Part shown: positions 1-8,533 of the stretch, one piece after another | How positions within the stretch are numbered: the stretch's first letter is position 1 | Layout: each line of letters begins with the position of its first letter | Assembly (NCBI RefSeq): GCF_003863365.1 | Contig: NZ_RQXT01000016.1 | Location: 1-64,000, forward strand | Origin: Mesorhizobium tamadayense | Lineage (GTDB): Bacteria > Pseudomonadota > Alphaproteobacteria > Rhizobiales > Rhizobiaceae | Direction: 5' to 3' | Length of the DNA: 64,000 bases | Position numbers and translations under genes: made by a program | Notes under the pieces: generated by a model | Told to the model about the DNA's origin: nothing | What the model saw: only the letters and a program-made list of their open reading frames with translations | Database searches by the model: none

Positions 1-368
1 GCGTGGTCCAGGGCACGCTGCAGGAAATCTACGCCGCCAAGAACTTCAAGAACACCGACCTGGTGAAGTTCCCGGACAACAATTCGGCAATAGCCGCGCT
101 CAACAACGGCACGGTCGACGGTCACTTCCTCGACTATGAGGCGGCGAAGCAATATGGCGAGCGCTATTCGGCCCTGAAGATCGCGGTCAACATCCCCTCC
201 TTCGACGCTCCCGCGGGCTTTGTCGTGCGCAAGGGCAACGACGCCTTCCGCGAGGCGCTCAACAAGGGCATTCACGAAGCCATGCAGGACGGCACCTGGC
301 GCAACCTCTACCAAAAATGGTTCCCGGGATCGCCGATGCCGGAGCAATATCTCCCCAAGAAGAACTGA
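1..368 (+). CDS. Amino-acid-type ABC transporter substrate-binding protein (C-terminal part, truncated by window edge)
   Basis: Only the last 121 or so residues are present, and the reading frame is open to the left edge. The fragment has the pattern of the second lobe of a type-3 (amino acid, HisJ/GlnH-like) periplasmic binding protein: a segment around residue 45 with [13 protein letters not shown], then a hydrophobic strand, a [13 protein letters not shown] helix and a [12 protein letters not shown] ending, typical of this family. It should capture a polar amino acid or an amino-acid derivative in the periplasm and pass it to the fused permease-ATPase encoded 97 bp downstream. The substrate cannot be read from this fragment. 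Confidence 0.85.
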   Translation, partial: VVQGTLQEIYAAKNFKNTDLVKFPDNNSAIAALNNGTVDGHFLDYEAAKQYGERYSALKIAVNIPSFDAPAGFVVRKGNDAFREALNKGIHEAMQDGTWRNLYQKWFPGSPMPEQYLPKKN

Positions 369-378
369 CCTGCGTAGT

Positions 379-402
379 GCCGCCGGCGCGAATGCCGGCG
401 GC
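379..402 (+). promoter_or_regulatory. Intercistronic hairpin after the binding-protein gene
   Basis: A perfect 9-bp GC-only stem (GCCGCCGGC/GCCGGCGGC) with a 6-base loop starts 11 bases after the binding-protein stop codon. There is no T-run, so it is not a classic terminator. Hairpins here are known in periplasmic transporter operons, where they stabilise the upstream message or attenuate read-through so that binding protein outnumbers permease. That role is inferred. Confidence 0.5.
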
Positions 403-465
403 CCCAGGCAGCCGTGAGAGATCGCGCGGGCGGCGGTTGCGCCGCCGGGCAAGGCAGGTTGGCGG

Positions 466-1977
466 ATGGATTGGTCAGAAAACATTCGGCGAAGCTTCTT
501 CGACTGGGACGCGATGGCATCGGTGCTGCCTGCGCTGCTTGCCGTCGGGTTGAAGAATACCCTGATACTCGCCGCGGCATCGACGGTGCTCGGCATCCTC
601 ACCGGCATGGTGCTCGCCGTCATGGGCATCTCGCGCTCCGCCTGGCTGCGCATCCCCGCACGCATCTACACCGACATTTTTCGCGGCCTGCCGGCGATCC
701 TCACCATTCTTCTGATCGGACAAGGCTTCGCCCGCATCGGCCGCGAGATATTCGGACCATCGCCCTATCCGCTCGGGATCGTGGCGCTCAGCCTGATTGC
801 CGGCGCCTATATCGGCGAGATTTTTCGCTCGGGCATCCAGAGCGTCGAGAGCGGCCAGATGGAAGCCTGCCGCGCGCTCAGCATGAGTTACGGCCAGGGC
901 ATGCGGCTGATCGTGATCCCGCAGGGCGTGCGCCGCGTGCTCCCTGCCCTGGTCAACCAGTTCATCGGCAACGTCAAGGATTCCAGCCTCGTCTACTTCC
1001 TCGGCCTGCTGGCCTCGGAGCGCGAGATTTTCCGCATCGGTCAGGACCAGGCGGTGGTCACCGGCAACCTGTCGCCGCTGCTCTTGGCCGGCGTGTTCTA
1101 CCTCATCATCACCGTGCCGCTGACCCATGTGGTCAACCACATCGACAACCGCCTGCGTCTCGGCAAGCAGAAGCCAGGCGGTGTCGTCAGCGGCCTCGTC
1201 GAGGTCGGCGAATTGAAGGATACGACGGGCAAGGCCACGGTGCCCGCCATCAAGGCCGGCAGCCTCGAAGTGCGCGATCTCGACATGGCCTATGGCGAGT
1301 TGCAGGTGCTGAAGCAAATCCGGCTCAAGGTCGAACCCGGCACCGTCACCTGCGTCATCGGCCCGTCGGGCTCCGGGAAATCGACGCTGCTGCGCTGCCT
1401 CAACCGGCTGGTCGAGCCCAAGGCCGGCGACGTGCTGCTCGACGGCGAAAGCATCCTGGCGATCAAACCGGAGACGCTGCGTCGGCGCGTCGGCATGGTC
1501 TTCCAGCATTTCAACCTGTTCCCCAACCATACGGCGATCGAGAACGTCATGCTGGCGCTGACCAGGATCAAGGGCATGGCGGGCAGCCAGGCCCGGCGCA
1601 TTGCCGAAGCGCGCCTCGCGGAAGTGGGCCTTGCCGCGCGCTCGGACTATCGGCCCAGCCGCCTTTCGGGCGGCCAGCAGCAGCGCGTGGCGATCGCACG
1701 CGCCCTGGCGATGGACCCCGAAGTCATCCTCTTCGACGAGGTGACGAGCGCGCTCGACCCCGAACTCGTCAAGGGCGTTCTCAACCTGATGGCCGATCTC
1801 GGCCGGCGCGGCATGACGATGATCGTCGTCACCCATGAGATGGGCTTTGCCCGCAAGGTGGCCGATCAGGTCGCCTTCATGGACGAGGGCCGCATCGTCG
1901 AGGTCGGTCCGCCGGCGGAAATCTTCGACAGGCCGAAGAGCCCGCGGCTCAAGCAATTCCTCGCCGAGGTGCTGTGA
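466..1977 (+). CDS. Fused amino-acid ABC transporter permease/ATP-binding protein
   Basis: This 503-residue protein joins the two usual subunits of a polar amino acid importer. Residues about 20-235 are a HisM/GlnP-like inner-membrane permease with several hydrophobic segments and an EAA-type coupling loop near 130-160. Residues about 262-503 are the ATPase: Walker [10 protein letters not shown] at 299-307, signature LSGGQQQR near 400, Walker B VILFDE near 420 and a switch histidine in VVTHEMG. The short charged linker lies near 235-260. Such fusions are known in alphaproteobacteria and form homodimers. The gene follows the binding-protein gene and precedes an FAD oxidoreductase, so the set probably imports and then oxidises one amine substrate. 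Confidence 0.93.
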   Translation: MDWSENIRRSFFDWDAMASVLPALLAVGLKNTLILAAASTVLGILTGMVLAVMGISRSAWLRIPARIYTDIFRGLPAILTILLIGQGFARIGREIFGPSPYPLGIVALSLIAGAYIGEIFRSGIQSVESGQMEACRALSMSYGQGMRLIVIPQGVRRVLPALVNQFIGNVKDSSLVYFLGLLASEREIFRIGQDQAVVTGNLSPLLLAGVFYLIITVPLTHVVNHIDNRLRLGKQKPGGVVSGLVEVGELKDTTGKATVPAIKAGSLEVRDLDMAYGELQVLKQIRLKVEPGTVTCVIGPSGSGKSTLLRCLNRLVEPKAGDVLLDGESILAIKPETLRRRVGMVFQHFNLFPNHTAIENVMLALTRIKGMAGSQARRIAEARLAEVGLAARSDYRPSRLSGGQQQRVAIARALAMDPEVILFDEVTSALDPELVKGVLNLMADLGRRGMTMIVVTHEMGFARKVADQVAFMDEGRIVEVGPPAEIFDRPKSPRLKQFLAEVL

Positions 1978-2046
1978 ACGATCCGCGCCGGCCGGGCTCG
2001 GCGCATCCCCGAAGAACCAACCATCTGATCATCGAGAGCTGCATCC

Positions 2047-3171
2047 ATGACCGATAAATCCGCCCTTAAGGTCGCCGTCATCGGCGGCGGCATCTTCGGC
2101 GTCTCCACGGCCGTCCATCTTGCGCGCCTCGGCGCTGAAACGACCATCGTTACGGATGGCCCGGTCGCCAATGGCGCATCGTCGCGTTCGCTCGCCTGGC
2201 TCAACTCGGCGCGCAAGCGCTCGGCGGCCTATCACCGGCTCCGCATGCAGGGCCTCGAGCGCTACAGGGCATTTGCTGCGAAGCACAATTGCGGCGCCTG
2301 GCTGCGCCTCGACGGCGGGCTCACCTGGGACGCCGACGATGCCGCCAACCAGATCAAGGAAATCTTTCGCCACGAACGGTCGATCGGCTATGAGACGCGG
2401 CTGCTTGCGCCGGGCGATATCGCCACCGTCACGCCGGGCGTCGACGCAAAGGCCGTTTCGCCCCAGGGCGCCATCTTCAATGCCGGTGAAGGCTGGGTCG
2501 ACCTGCCATCGCTCATCGGCCTGCTGCTCAGCGAGTTCCGCGAGCGTGGCGGCCGCATTCTCACCGACGCCGGCTCCGCCGACGTCACGCTAACCAATGG
2601 CCGCGCCAGCGGCGTGAAGACCACTTCCGGCCAGGCGTTCGATGCCGATGCCGTCGTGGTTGCGACGGGCCCGGCGGTGCCGGACATGGCGGCGAAGGTC
2701 GGCAGGCGCATCGGCGACGGCACGACGCGCGCGCTGCTCCTCTTCAGCAAGCCGGTTGCGCATCCGCTCCGCGCCGTATTGAACACGCCGCGCATTGCCA
2801 TCCGGCCGACGCCGAACGGCGCCTTCGCGCTCGACTCGGCCTGGTCGGAGGATGAAGTCATCACGCGCGACGACGGCAAATATGAGGCCAGGCCGTCAAC
2901 GATCGCGGGGCTGCTTGAGGAAGCCTCGCATGTGTTGGAGGGCAACCCGTCGCTTGTTTTGCAGAGCCATCACATGGGGCCGAAGCCAATTCCGGCGGAC
3001 GGCGACCCGGTGGTCGGCCAGTTGACGGGTATTCCCGGCTATCATGTCGTCTTCAGCCACAGCGGCGCGACACTTGGCCTTGTCATGGGAGAATTGCTGG
3101 CCGGCGAGATCGTCAAAGGCGCGCCCAGCCCGTTGCTTGCGCCGTTTCGTCCCTCGCGGTTCGACGGCTGA
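2047..3171 (+). CDS. FAD-dependent oxidoreductase, DAO family
   Basis: A 374-residue flavoprotein of the D-amino-acid oxidase/glycine oxidase/DadA superfamily. The N-terminal dinucleotide fold is clear, with GGGIFG at residues 13-18 after a hydrophobic strand. A conserved SLAWLNSARK stretch lies near residue 50, and the C-terminal FAD-contacting region around residues 325-350 reads PGYHVVFSHSGATLGLVMGELLAGEI. It should oxidise an amino group with FAD reduction in the cytoplasm. It lies 69 bp after the transporter gene on the same strand, so its substrate is probably what the transporter imports (a D-amino acid, N-methyl amino acid or opine-like compound). The exact substrate is not readable. 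Confidence 0.85.
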   Translation: MTDKSALKVAVIGGGIFGVSTAVHLARLGAETTIVTDGPVANGASSRSLAWLNSARKRSAAYHRLRMQGLERYRAFAAKHNCGAWLRLDGGLTWDADDAANQIKEIFRHERSIGYETRLLAPGDIATVTPGVDAKAVSPQGAIFNAGEGWVDLPSLIGLLLSEFRERGGRILTDAGSADVTLTNGRASGVKTTSGQAFDADAVVVATGPAVPDMAAKVGRRIGDGTTRALLLFSKPVAHPLRAVLNTPRIAIRPTPNGAFALDSAWSEDEVITRDDGKYEARPSTIAGLLEEASHVLEGNPSLVLQSHHMGPKPIPADGDPVVGQLTGIPGYHVVFSHSGATLGLVMGELLAGEIVKGAPSPLLAPFRPSRFDG

Positions 3172-3180
3172 GAAGCGTTT

Positions 3181-3432
3181 GCGCCCCGCCACGCGCTGGC
3201 CGTACTTGTCCTCGACCAGGGCCACGCAGCGGGGGCCTATCGCGACGACTTTGGCCTCAGCGGCGCGGTGCAGCGCTGCGCGCAGCACCCGGACAATGTC
3301 TGGACGCTGCACGGGCTGGTCGAATGCTTGAAGCGACGCGGCGAGAGCGACGAACTGCAGGGCTGGAGGCGAAATTGACCGCGGCGCTGGCCAATACGGA
3401 TGTGCCGATCACCTCGTCGTGCCTCTGCCGAA
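3181..3432 (+). pseudogene. Remnant of a tetratricopeptide-repeat protein C-terminus, frameshifted
   Basis: This gap between genes still encodes a recognisable protein tail. One frame reads HALAVLVLDQGHAAGAYRDD and continues with QHPDNVWTLHGLVECLKRRG before a stop at 3376-3378. The next frame then continues LEAKLTAALANTDVPITSSC and ends LCR. Together they match the C-terminal end of a family of TPR-type hypothetical proteins as I remember it (QHPDNVW...LHG..ECL, then ADVPI..SC.CR). A frameshift around 3362-3366 splits the two halves, and no N-terminal part or start codon is present. It is dead, presumably a leftover of a deletion next to the DAO gene. Confidence 0.6.
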
Positions 3433-3512
3433 CAAGCGTGCAAACAGACCACTGCTGCTGTCATTGAGGCAGGCGGTCGCCTGCCTCGATTGAGCACGGC
3501 GCCTCGGCGTTC

Positions 3513-4304
3513 CTAAGAGAATATCTTCGCCAGCTCGTCGACGCTGGTGCCTTCCTTCGCCTGGCGCAGTTCGACATAACTGACCGCCGTGGCGGTGGAC
3601 ATGACCGTCGACATTACGGCGGAAACCACTGCGCCAATCACCGCGCCGACAATGCCAGTGCCAAAGAGAAGGACGAAGGTGCCGAGCAGCGCCTGGACGA
3701 CCATGGCCAGTATGAAAAGGATGACGAAAAGGCCGAAAAGCGACCAGCGGTTGCCTTTGGTCAGGGCGCGGCTGCGCGACATCGAGCCGAGAACGCCGAG
3801 CCGCTCCTGCACCAGAACAGGTACCGATACCGACCAGCCGAGCCACAAGATGATGCCGGGCACCAGCAGCGCCAACGAAGCGATGCCTGCGCCGAGCGCG
3901 ACCAGAATTCCTATCCCCACCGTCGGCAGCAGGCACCGGATCGCGATCTGAACGCTGTCTCCGAAGCCGGGCTTCTTGCCGTTCAAGTCTTCGATTGTCG
4001 CCCTGACCAGAGCCGACTGCAGCAGCAGCGACAGAATGAAATAGACAAGGACAAAGGCTAGGGTAAAGAGCGAATCCCGGATCACCACATTTGGGTCGGC
4101 CAGCGCGATATTGGAGGAATCGACGCCTGCCAGCTTGCCCATCCTGGCTTCGTTCCAAAGCTGAAAGAGAAATGTGGGCAGCCCCGAGAACAAAAGCGCA
4201 AGCCCGACGCAAAGCCCGATGTTGCGCGTGATCACCCCGAAAGTGCTGTTGAATACCCTGCCGATCTCGAATCTGCCGGATCGTCCCAATGTCGCAATGG
4301 TCAT
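3513..4304 (-). CDS. Polytopic membrane protein, glycerophosphodiesterase-membrane-domain-like
   Basis: The 263-residue protein has roughly five to six hydrophobic segments (about residues 30-52, 85-108, 130-158, 175-200 and 210-235) and a short soluble C-terminus. The repeated Gly/Leu-rich segments and a central ALVRATIEDLNGKKPGFGDS loop resemble the membrane domain attached to some glycerophosphoryl diester phosphodiesterases and its stand-alone relatives of unknown function. There is no enzymatic domain. The start has a good AGGGGGAAA-type ribosome site. It is divergent from the DUF4129-MoxR-RDD operon, and the roughly 150-bp spacer probably carries both promoters, so a role beside that operon is plausible but unproven. 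Confidence 0.7.
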   Translation of the reverse strand: MTIATLGRSGRFEIGRVFNSTFGVITRNIGLCVGLALLFSGLPTFLFQLWNEARMGKLAGVDSSNIALADPNVVIRDSLFTLAFVLVYFILSLLLQSALVRATIEDLNGKKPGFGDSVQIAIRCLLPTVGIGILVALGAGIASLALLVPGIILWLGWSVSVPVLVQERLGVLGSMSRSRALTKGNRWSLFGLFVILFILAMVVQALLGTFVLLFGTGIVGAVIGAVVSAVMSTVMSTATAVSYVELRQAKEGTSVDELAKIFS

Positions 4305-4451
4305 GATAGTTTCCCCCGAGCCGTCGCATCCAATTCGGCAACTTCAAAGTAAATTTGCCAAGATTGACGGGCCGCGTCCAGTGCACTTGCAATTGTTAGG
4401 GTATATTGCCAGTGTCAAGGCCGAACCGCAGGTTGCAGGGGGAACGCGCGG

Positions 4452-5078
4452 GTGACAGAACCGGGCACGGCCGACGCCGAATGGCTGGCCAGGATGCACA
4501 AGCAACTACTAGCGGACGATTCGATCCAGTTTGACCTGCCGGCGCTGGTGCGTCCGGAACCGCCGGAATGGCTGAAGCCCTTTCTGGAAGCCCTGGCCAA
4601 GATCGGTCCTTACATGATCTATCTGTTCTGGGGCGCGGTGATCATCGGCGTCGCGATCATCGTGGTCCTGCTAATCCTTGAGGCGAAGGGCGTCGCCTGG
4701 CGGCTGCCGTGGCGGCGCGCGCGCAAGGAGGACGAGACGAAGGAAGAATGGCGCCCGGACGCCGGTGCGGCGCAAATCCTGCTCTCCGAAGCCGACGCGC
4801 TTGCCGCGCGCGGCGACTATGAGGAGGCGGTGCATCTTCTCTTGCGCCGCAGCGTCGCCGACATCGCCACCCGCCTGCCCGACTTCCTGCGTCCCTCGCT
4901 GACGGCGCGCGACATCGCCGCCGCGGATTCTATCCCATCGCGCCCCCGCGCTGCCTTCAGCGAGATCGCGCGCATCGTCGAGGCGGCGCTGTTTGCCCGC
5001 CGGCCGGTCGGCGCCGAGGGCTGGCGGCAGGCGCGCGGCGCCTATGAGCGCTTCGCCTTCCGGGATGCCTGGGCATGA
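4452..5078 (+). CDS. DUF4129 domain-containing membrane protein
   Basis: 208 residues. The GTG start is preceded by AGGGGGAA. One transmembrane helix lies at about residues 55-80. A soluble C-terminal domain (about 105-205) carries the DUF4129 pattern: ADALAARGDYEEAVHLLLRR, then a SLTARDI element and a final GWRQARGAYERFAF helix. DUF4129 also occurs as the C-terminal domain of some transglutaminase-like proteins, and alone in MoxR/DUF58 loci, where its job is unknown. It is the first gene of a six-gene operon and overlaps the next gene by 4 bp (ATGA), so translation is probably coupled. Confidence 0.82.
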   Translation: MTEPGTADAEWLARMHKQLLADDSIQFDLPALVRPEPPEWLKPFLEALAKIGPYMIYLFWGAVIIGVAIIVVLLILEAKGVAWRLPWRRARKEDETKEEWRPDAGAAQILLSEADALAARGDYEEAVHLLLRRSVADIATRLPDFLRPSLTARDIAAADSIPSRPRAAFSEIARIVEAALFARRPVGAEGWRQARGAYERFAFRDAWA

Positions 5079-6289
5079 GCGCGGAGACGACCGAGACAGC
5101 CGAGGCGCCGTTCAGCCGCAGGACGCTGTTCTGGGGCATCTTTGCTAGCCTGCTGGCGGCGGCCGGGTTCTTTCTCTTGTCCACCTATGCACCGGACTTT
5201 CGTCAGCCGGAGGGCGGCGCCACGCCGCTCTCCAAGGGCGGCACCGGCTATGCCGGGCTTGTCGAATGGCTGAAGCTCACCAACGGGCAGGCGCCGCCCA
5301 TGGCGCGAGGCGAGAAGGACCTGGAATCGCCTTTGGCATCGACCTTCCTGCTGATCGTCACCATCGCGCCAGGCAGCGACCCGACGGCGCTCCAGCGCAT
5401 TGCCAAGCTCCGCTCGGGCAAGGACACGCTGTTCGTGCTGCCCAAATGGGTGACCTTTCCGCAGGCGGGTCATGACGGCTGGGAGACGAAGGTCGAGCGA
5501 CTGCCAAGCACCGTCGTCAACGACTGGCTCGGCCGCCTTGCCAAGGCCAAGCTCGGCGAGGGCAAGCCAACGGTCGATCACATCGATGTCGAAGGCCGCA
5601 AGATCGGCGTGCCCGACGAACTGCAGTGGGTGGCCGACGATCATCCGCTGATCGCCGTGGGCGACGGCAGAGCCGTTCTCACCGAACTCGACAACGAGCC
5701 GTTCTACATCCTGACCGATCCCGATCTCATCAACAACGCGGCACTGAAAGATCCGCAAAAGGCGGCCGCTGCGCTCGACATGATCGCCATGCTGGAGCCC
5801 GCCAAGGGTGCTGTCATGTTCGACCTGACGCTGCACGGCATCGGCCAGAATTACGATCTCGCCAAGCTTCTCGTCGAACCGCCCTTCCTGGCGCTGACGC
5901 TGTCGGTGCTGGCGGCGGCGGCCCTTGCCTTCCTGCATGGCCTCGGCCGGTTCGGACCGCCGCGAACCGAAGGACGCGCCATCGCCTTCGGCAAGCGGGC
6001 GCTGGTCGACACCACGGCGATGCTCCTGAAGCGCGCCGGGCGGCTCGAGGGCCTTGGCGACCGCTATGCAGCGCTCATGCGCCAGCGCGCCGCCGCTTTG
6101 CTTGGCGCGCCGCACGGGCTGCAGGGCGAAGCGCTCGACCGCTGGCTGGATTCCCGCGACAAGGGCGAAGCGCAGGGCTTCACCGCGCGTTTCAAGGCAG
6201 CAAACGATTCCAACAGTTTGGCCGCAATGCATGAGGCAGCGGAAAAGCTGCATGACTGGACGGCAAGGAGGCTTGGTGAACGTCGATGA
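5075..6289 (+). CDS. DUF4350 domain-containing membrane protein
   Basis: 404 residues. An N-terminal membrane anchor (about 17-40) is followed by a large domain of about 50-260 with the DUF4350 layout, which looks like a GATase/IFT52-type alpha-beta fold: GGTGYAGLVEWLKLTNG, then a strand FLLIVTIAPG and FVLPKW. A second transmembrane helix lies at about 275-298, and an acidic/basic helical tail follows. The termini are probably cytoplasmic with the domain outside. The function is unknown in the family. It is coupled by a 4-bp overlap upstream and by a 14-bp overlap with the MoxR gene downstream. Confidence 0.8.
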   Translation: MSAETTETAEAPFSRRTLFWGIFASLLAAAGFFLLSTYAPDFRQPEGGATPLSKGGTGYAGLVEWLKLTNGQAPPMARGEKDLESPLASTFLLIVTIAPGSDPTALQRIAKLRSGKDTLFVLPKWVTFPQAGHDGWETKVERLPSTVVNDWLGRLAKAKLGEGKPTVDHIDVEGRKIGVPDELQWVADDHPLIAVGDGRAVLTELDNEPFYILTDPDLINNAALKDPQKAAAALDMIAMLEPAKGAVMFDLTLHGIGQNYDLAKLLVEPPFLALTLSVLAAAALAFLHGLGRFGPPRTEGRAIAFGKRALVDTTAMLLKRAGRLEGLGDRYAALMRQRAAALLGAPHGLQGEALDRWLDSRDKGEAQGFTARFKAANDSNSLAAMHEAAEKLHDWTARRLGERR

Positions 6290-7232
6290 AGTGAAGGCCC
6301 TGGCGAGCGCGATCAGGGAAGAAGTGGCGAAAGCGATCACCGGGCAGCGCGACACGGTCGATCTGATGCTGACGGCGCTGTTCGCCGGCGGGCATATCCT
6401 GCTCGAAGGACCGCCCGGCACCGCCAAGACGATGACCGCGCGCTGCTTCGCACAGGCGCTGGGCGTCGCCTATGGGCGCATCCAGTTCACGCCCGACCTG
6501 ATGCCCGGCGATATCGTCGGCTCCAATATCTACAATTTCCAGAGCGGGCAATTCACGCTGACGCGCGGCCCGATCTTCTGCGACGTGCTGCTTGCCGACG
6601 AGATCAATCGCACGCCGCCCAAGACGCAGGCCGCCCTTCTGGAAGCCATGCAGGAACACGCCGTCACCTTCGACGGCACCACCCATGCGCTCGGCAAGAA
6701 CTTCATGGTGGTGGCGACGCAAAACCCGATCGAGCATCAGGGTGTGTACCCGCTGCCCGAGGCACAACTCGACCGTTTCCTGTTCAAGCACCGGGTGAGC
6801 TATCCGGACGTCCAGGAGGAACGCGCCATCATCGTCCACCATGGCGGCGGCTCGGCCTCGCACAATATCGAGCAATACGGCATCAAGGCGCGGACCGACC
6901 GCAAGACGCTCGAAGCGGCGCTGGCCACCGTCGGCGAGGTCACCCTGGTCGACGACGTCGTCGGCTATATCGCAGCACTTGTGCGCGGCACGCGCGAAAG
7001 CCCGGACCTGGAGGTCGGCGCCAGCCCGCGCGCCGGCGCCATGCTGGCGCGAGCGGCGCGAGCGCGGGCCGCGCTCGACGGCCGCAGCTATGTTATCCCC
7101 GACGACGTCAAGGCGCTCGCCGTGCCGGCGCTGCGCCACCGCGTCATCCTCTCGCCGGCGGCGCAGATCGACGGACGGCTGGTCGAGCAGATCGTCTCCG
7201 ACCTCGTCGACCAGACGGAAGCGCCGCGTTGA
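6276..7232 (+). CDS. MoxR-family AAA+ ATPase
   Basis: 318 residues from a GTG start preceded by a strong AAGGAGG. This start sits inside the end of the DUF4350 gene. An earlier in-frame start would add about 74 residues encoded wholly within that gene, so it was not used. Walker A GPPGTAKT is at about 45-52, Walker B LADEINR near 105-111, and a sensor-1 region TQNPIEHQGVYPLPEAQLDRF follows. A C-terminal lid domain completes the usual MoxR length. MoxR ATPases act as chaperones, often with a von Willebrand or DUF58 partner, to mature or insert metal cofactors or assemble envelope complexes. The DUF58 partner is the next gene. Confidence 0.93.
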   Translation: MNVDEVKALASAIREEVAKAITGQRDTVDLMLTALFAGGHILLEGPPGTAKTMTARCFAQALGVAYGRIQFTPDLMPGDIVGSNIYNFQSGQFTLTRGPIFCDVLLADEINRTPPKTQAALLEAMQEHAVTFDGTTHALGKNFMVVATQNPIEHQGVYPLPEAQLDRFLFKHRVSYPDVQEERAIIVHHGGGSASHNIEQYGIKARTDRKTLEAALATVGEVTLVDDVVGYIAALVRGTRESPDLEVGASPRAGAMLARAARARAALDGRSYVIPDDVKALAVPALRHRVILSPAAQIDGRLVEQIVSDLVDQTEAPR

Positions 7233-8533
7233 TCTATCCGAGCGGCCGAGCGGTGTGGGCAGCGGCGGCGGGGGCAATCCCCGCCTTCCTGATCGCGCTC
7301 GCGCTGCCGCATGTCTGGTATCTCGGGCTGTTGTGGATCTGCGCGCTGCTTGCCTTCCTGGCGGTCGACGCGGCGGCCGGGCGCGGGCGCGCCTCGCTCA
7401 GCGCCACGCTGACCGCGCCGCCGCAGGTCGGCGTCGGCGGGCGGTTCACATTGCACATCGCGGCCGGTCTCGGCGCACGGCCGCGCCGGCTGCAGGCGCG
7501 CGTCGGGCACGACCAGCGGCTGGCGCCGGTCAACGGCACGGGCGGCGCCCTGCCCGCGAATGGCGGCACGCTCGATTTGGAATTCGACGCGATCAGGCGC
7601 GGCATCGCCAGCTTCGATCGGCTGTGGCTGCGCTGGCAGGGACCGTTCGGGCTGGTCTGGAACCAGGCCGTGCTGCCGGTGGACCGCAGGATAGCGGTGC
7701 TGCCCGATGTCAGCCGCGCACGCGACGAGGCGATCACCCTGCTGCAGCGCTCCGCGCTTGCCGACGGCCATGCACAAAAGCGCGCCGGCCAAGGCCGCGA
7801 GTTCGAGGCGCTGAAGGACTACCAGCCCGGCATGGGCCGGCGCATGATCGACTGGAAGCGCAGCGCCCGCCACGGCAAGTTGCTGGCGCGCGAGTTCCGG
7901 ATCGAGGAGAACAACAACATCGTGCTGGCCATCGACTGCGGCCGCCTGATGTGCGAGCCGGTCGACGGCGTGCCGAAGGTCGACCGTGCGGTGACGGCGG
8001 CGCTTCTTTCGGCCTTCATCGCGCTGAAAGGCGGCGACCTCGTCAGCCTGTTCTCCTTCGACGCCAGTCCGCGCGTCTCCAGCGGCGCGGTGGGCGGCTC
8101 GCCGAGCTTCACCATGATCCAGAAGCGCGCGGCAGAGATCGACTATTCGACCGAGGAGACCAATTTCACGCTGGCGCTGACCACGCTGGCGGCAAAGCTC
8201 GACCGGCGCTCGCTGGTCATCGTCTTCACCGATTTCGTCGACCCGATCAGCGCCGAATTGATGTTGCGGACCGTCGGCCGGCTGACCGATCGGCATCTCG
8301 TCCTGTTCATGCTGATGAAGGACGTCGAGCTGGAAACGCTGGCCGACATGGCGCCGGCGACGCCGGAGGACGTCGCCCGCGCCGTCACCGCCGGCGACCT
8401 GCTCAGGCAGCGGCAAGTGGTGATCGGCAGGCTGAGGCTGCTCGGCGCGCATGTGATCGAGGCCGACCACCAGCGTCTCGGCCCGGCGCTGGTCGAGCGC
8501 TATATCCAGCTCAAGGAGGAGAACCTCTTATGA
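7229..8533 (+). CDS. DUF58 domain-containing protein (MoxR partner)
   Basis: 434 residues. The TTG start overlaps the MoxR stop by 4 bp (TTGA). Two hydrophobic segments near the N-terminus (about 8-50) anchor it. A beta-rich middle part follows, then the DUF58 hallmark at about 198-218 (YQPG..RRMIDWKRSARHGKL) and a von Willebrand A-like fold from about 230. The first metal-site motif, normally DxSxS, reads DCGRL here, so the MIDAS serines are absent and metal binding may be lost or altered. Proteins of this type pair with MoxR ATPases. The target in this operon is not known. Confidence 0.88.
   Translation: MIYPSGRAVWAAAAGAIPAFLIALALPHVWYLGLLWICALLAFLAVDAAAGRGRASLSATLTAPPQVGVGGRFTLHIAAGLGARPRRLQARVGHDQRLAPVNGTGGALPANGGTLDLEFDAIRRGIASFDRLWLRWQGPFGLVWNQAVLPVDRRIAVLPDVSRARDEAITLLQRSALADGHAQKRAGQGREFEALKDYQPGMGRRMIDWKRSARHGKLLAREFRIEENNNIVLAIDCGRLMCEPVDGVPKVDRAVTAALLSAFIALKGGDLVSLFSFDASPRVSSGAVGGSPSFTMIQKRAAEIDYSTEETNFTLALTTLAAKLDRRSLVIVFTDFVDPISAELMLRTVGRLTDRHLVLFMLMKDVELETLADMAPATPEDVARAVTAGDLLRQRQVVIGRLRLLGAHVIEADHQRLGPALVERYIQLKEENLL

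Noticed and set aside
475..1956. Minus-strand frame opposite the fused ABC transporter
   Set aside because: It is antisense to a gene with complete Walker and signature motifs.
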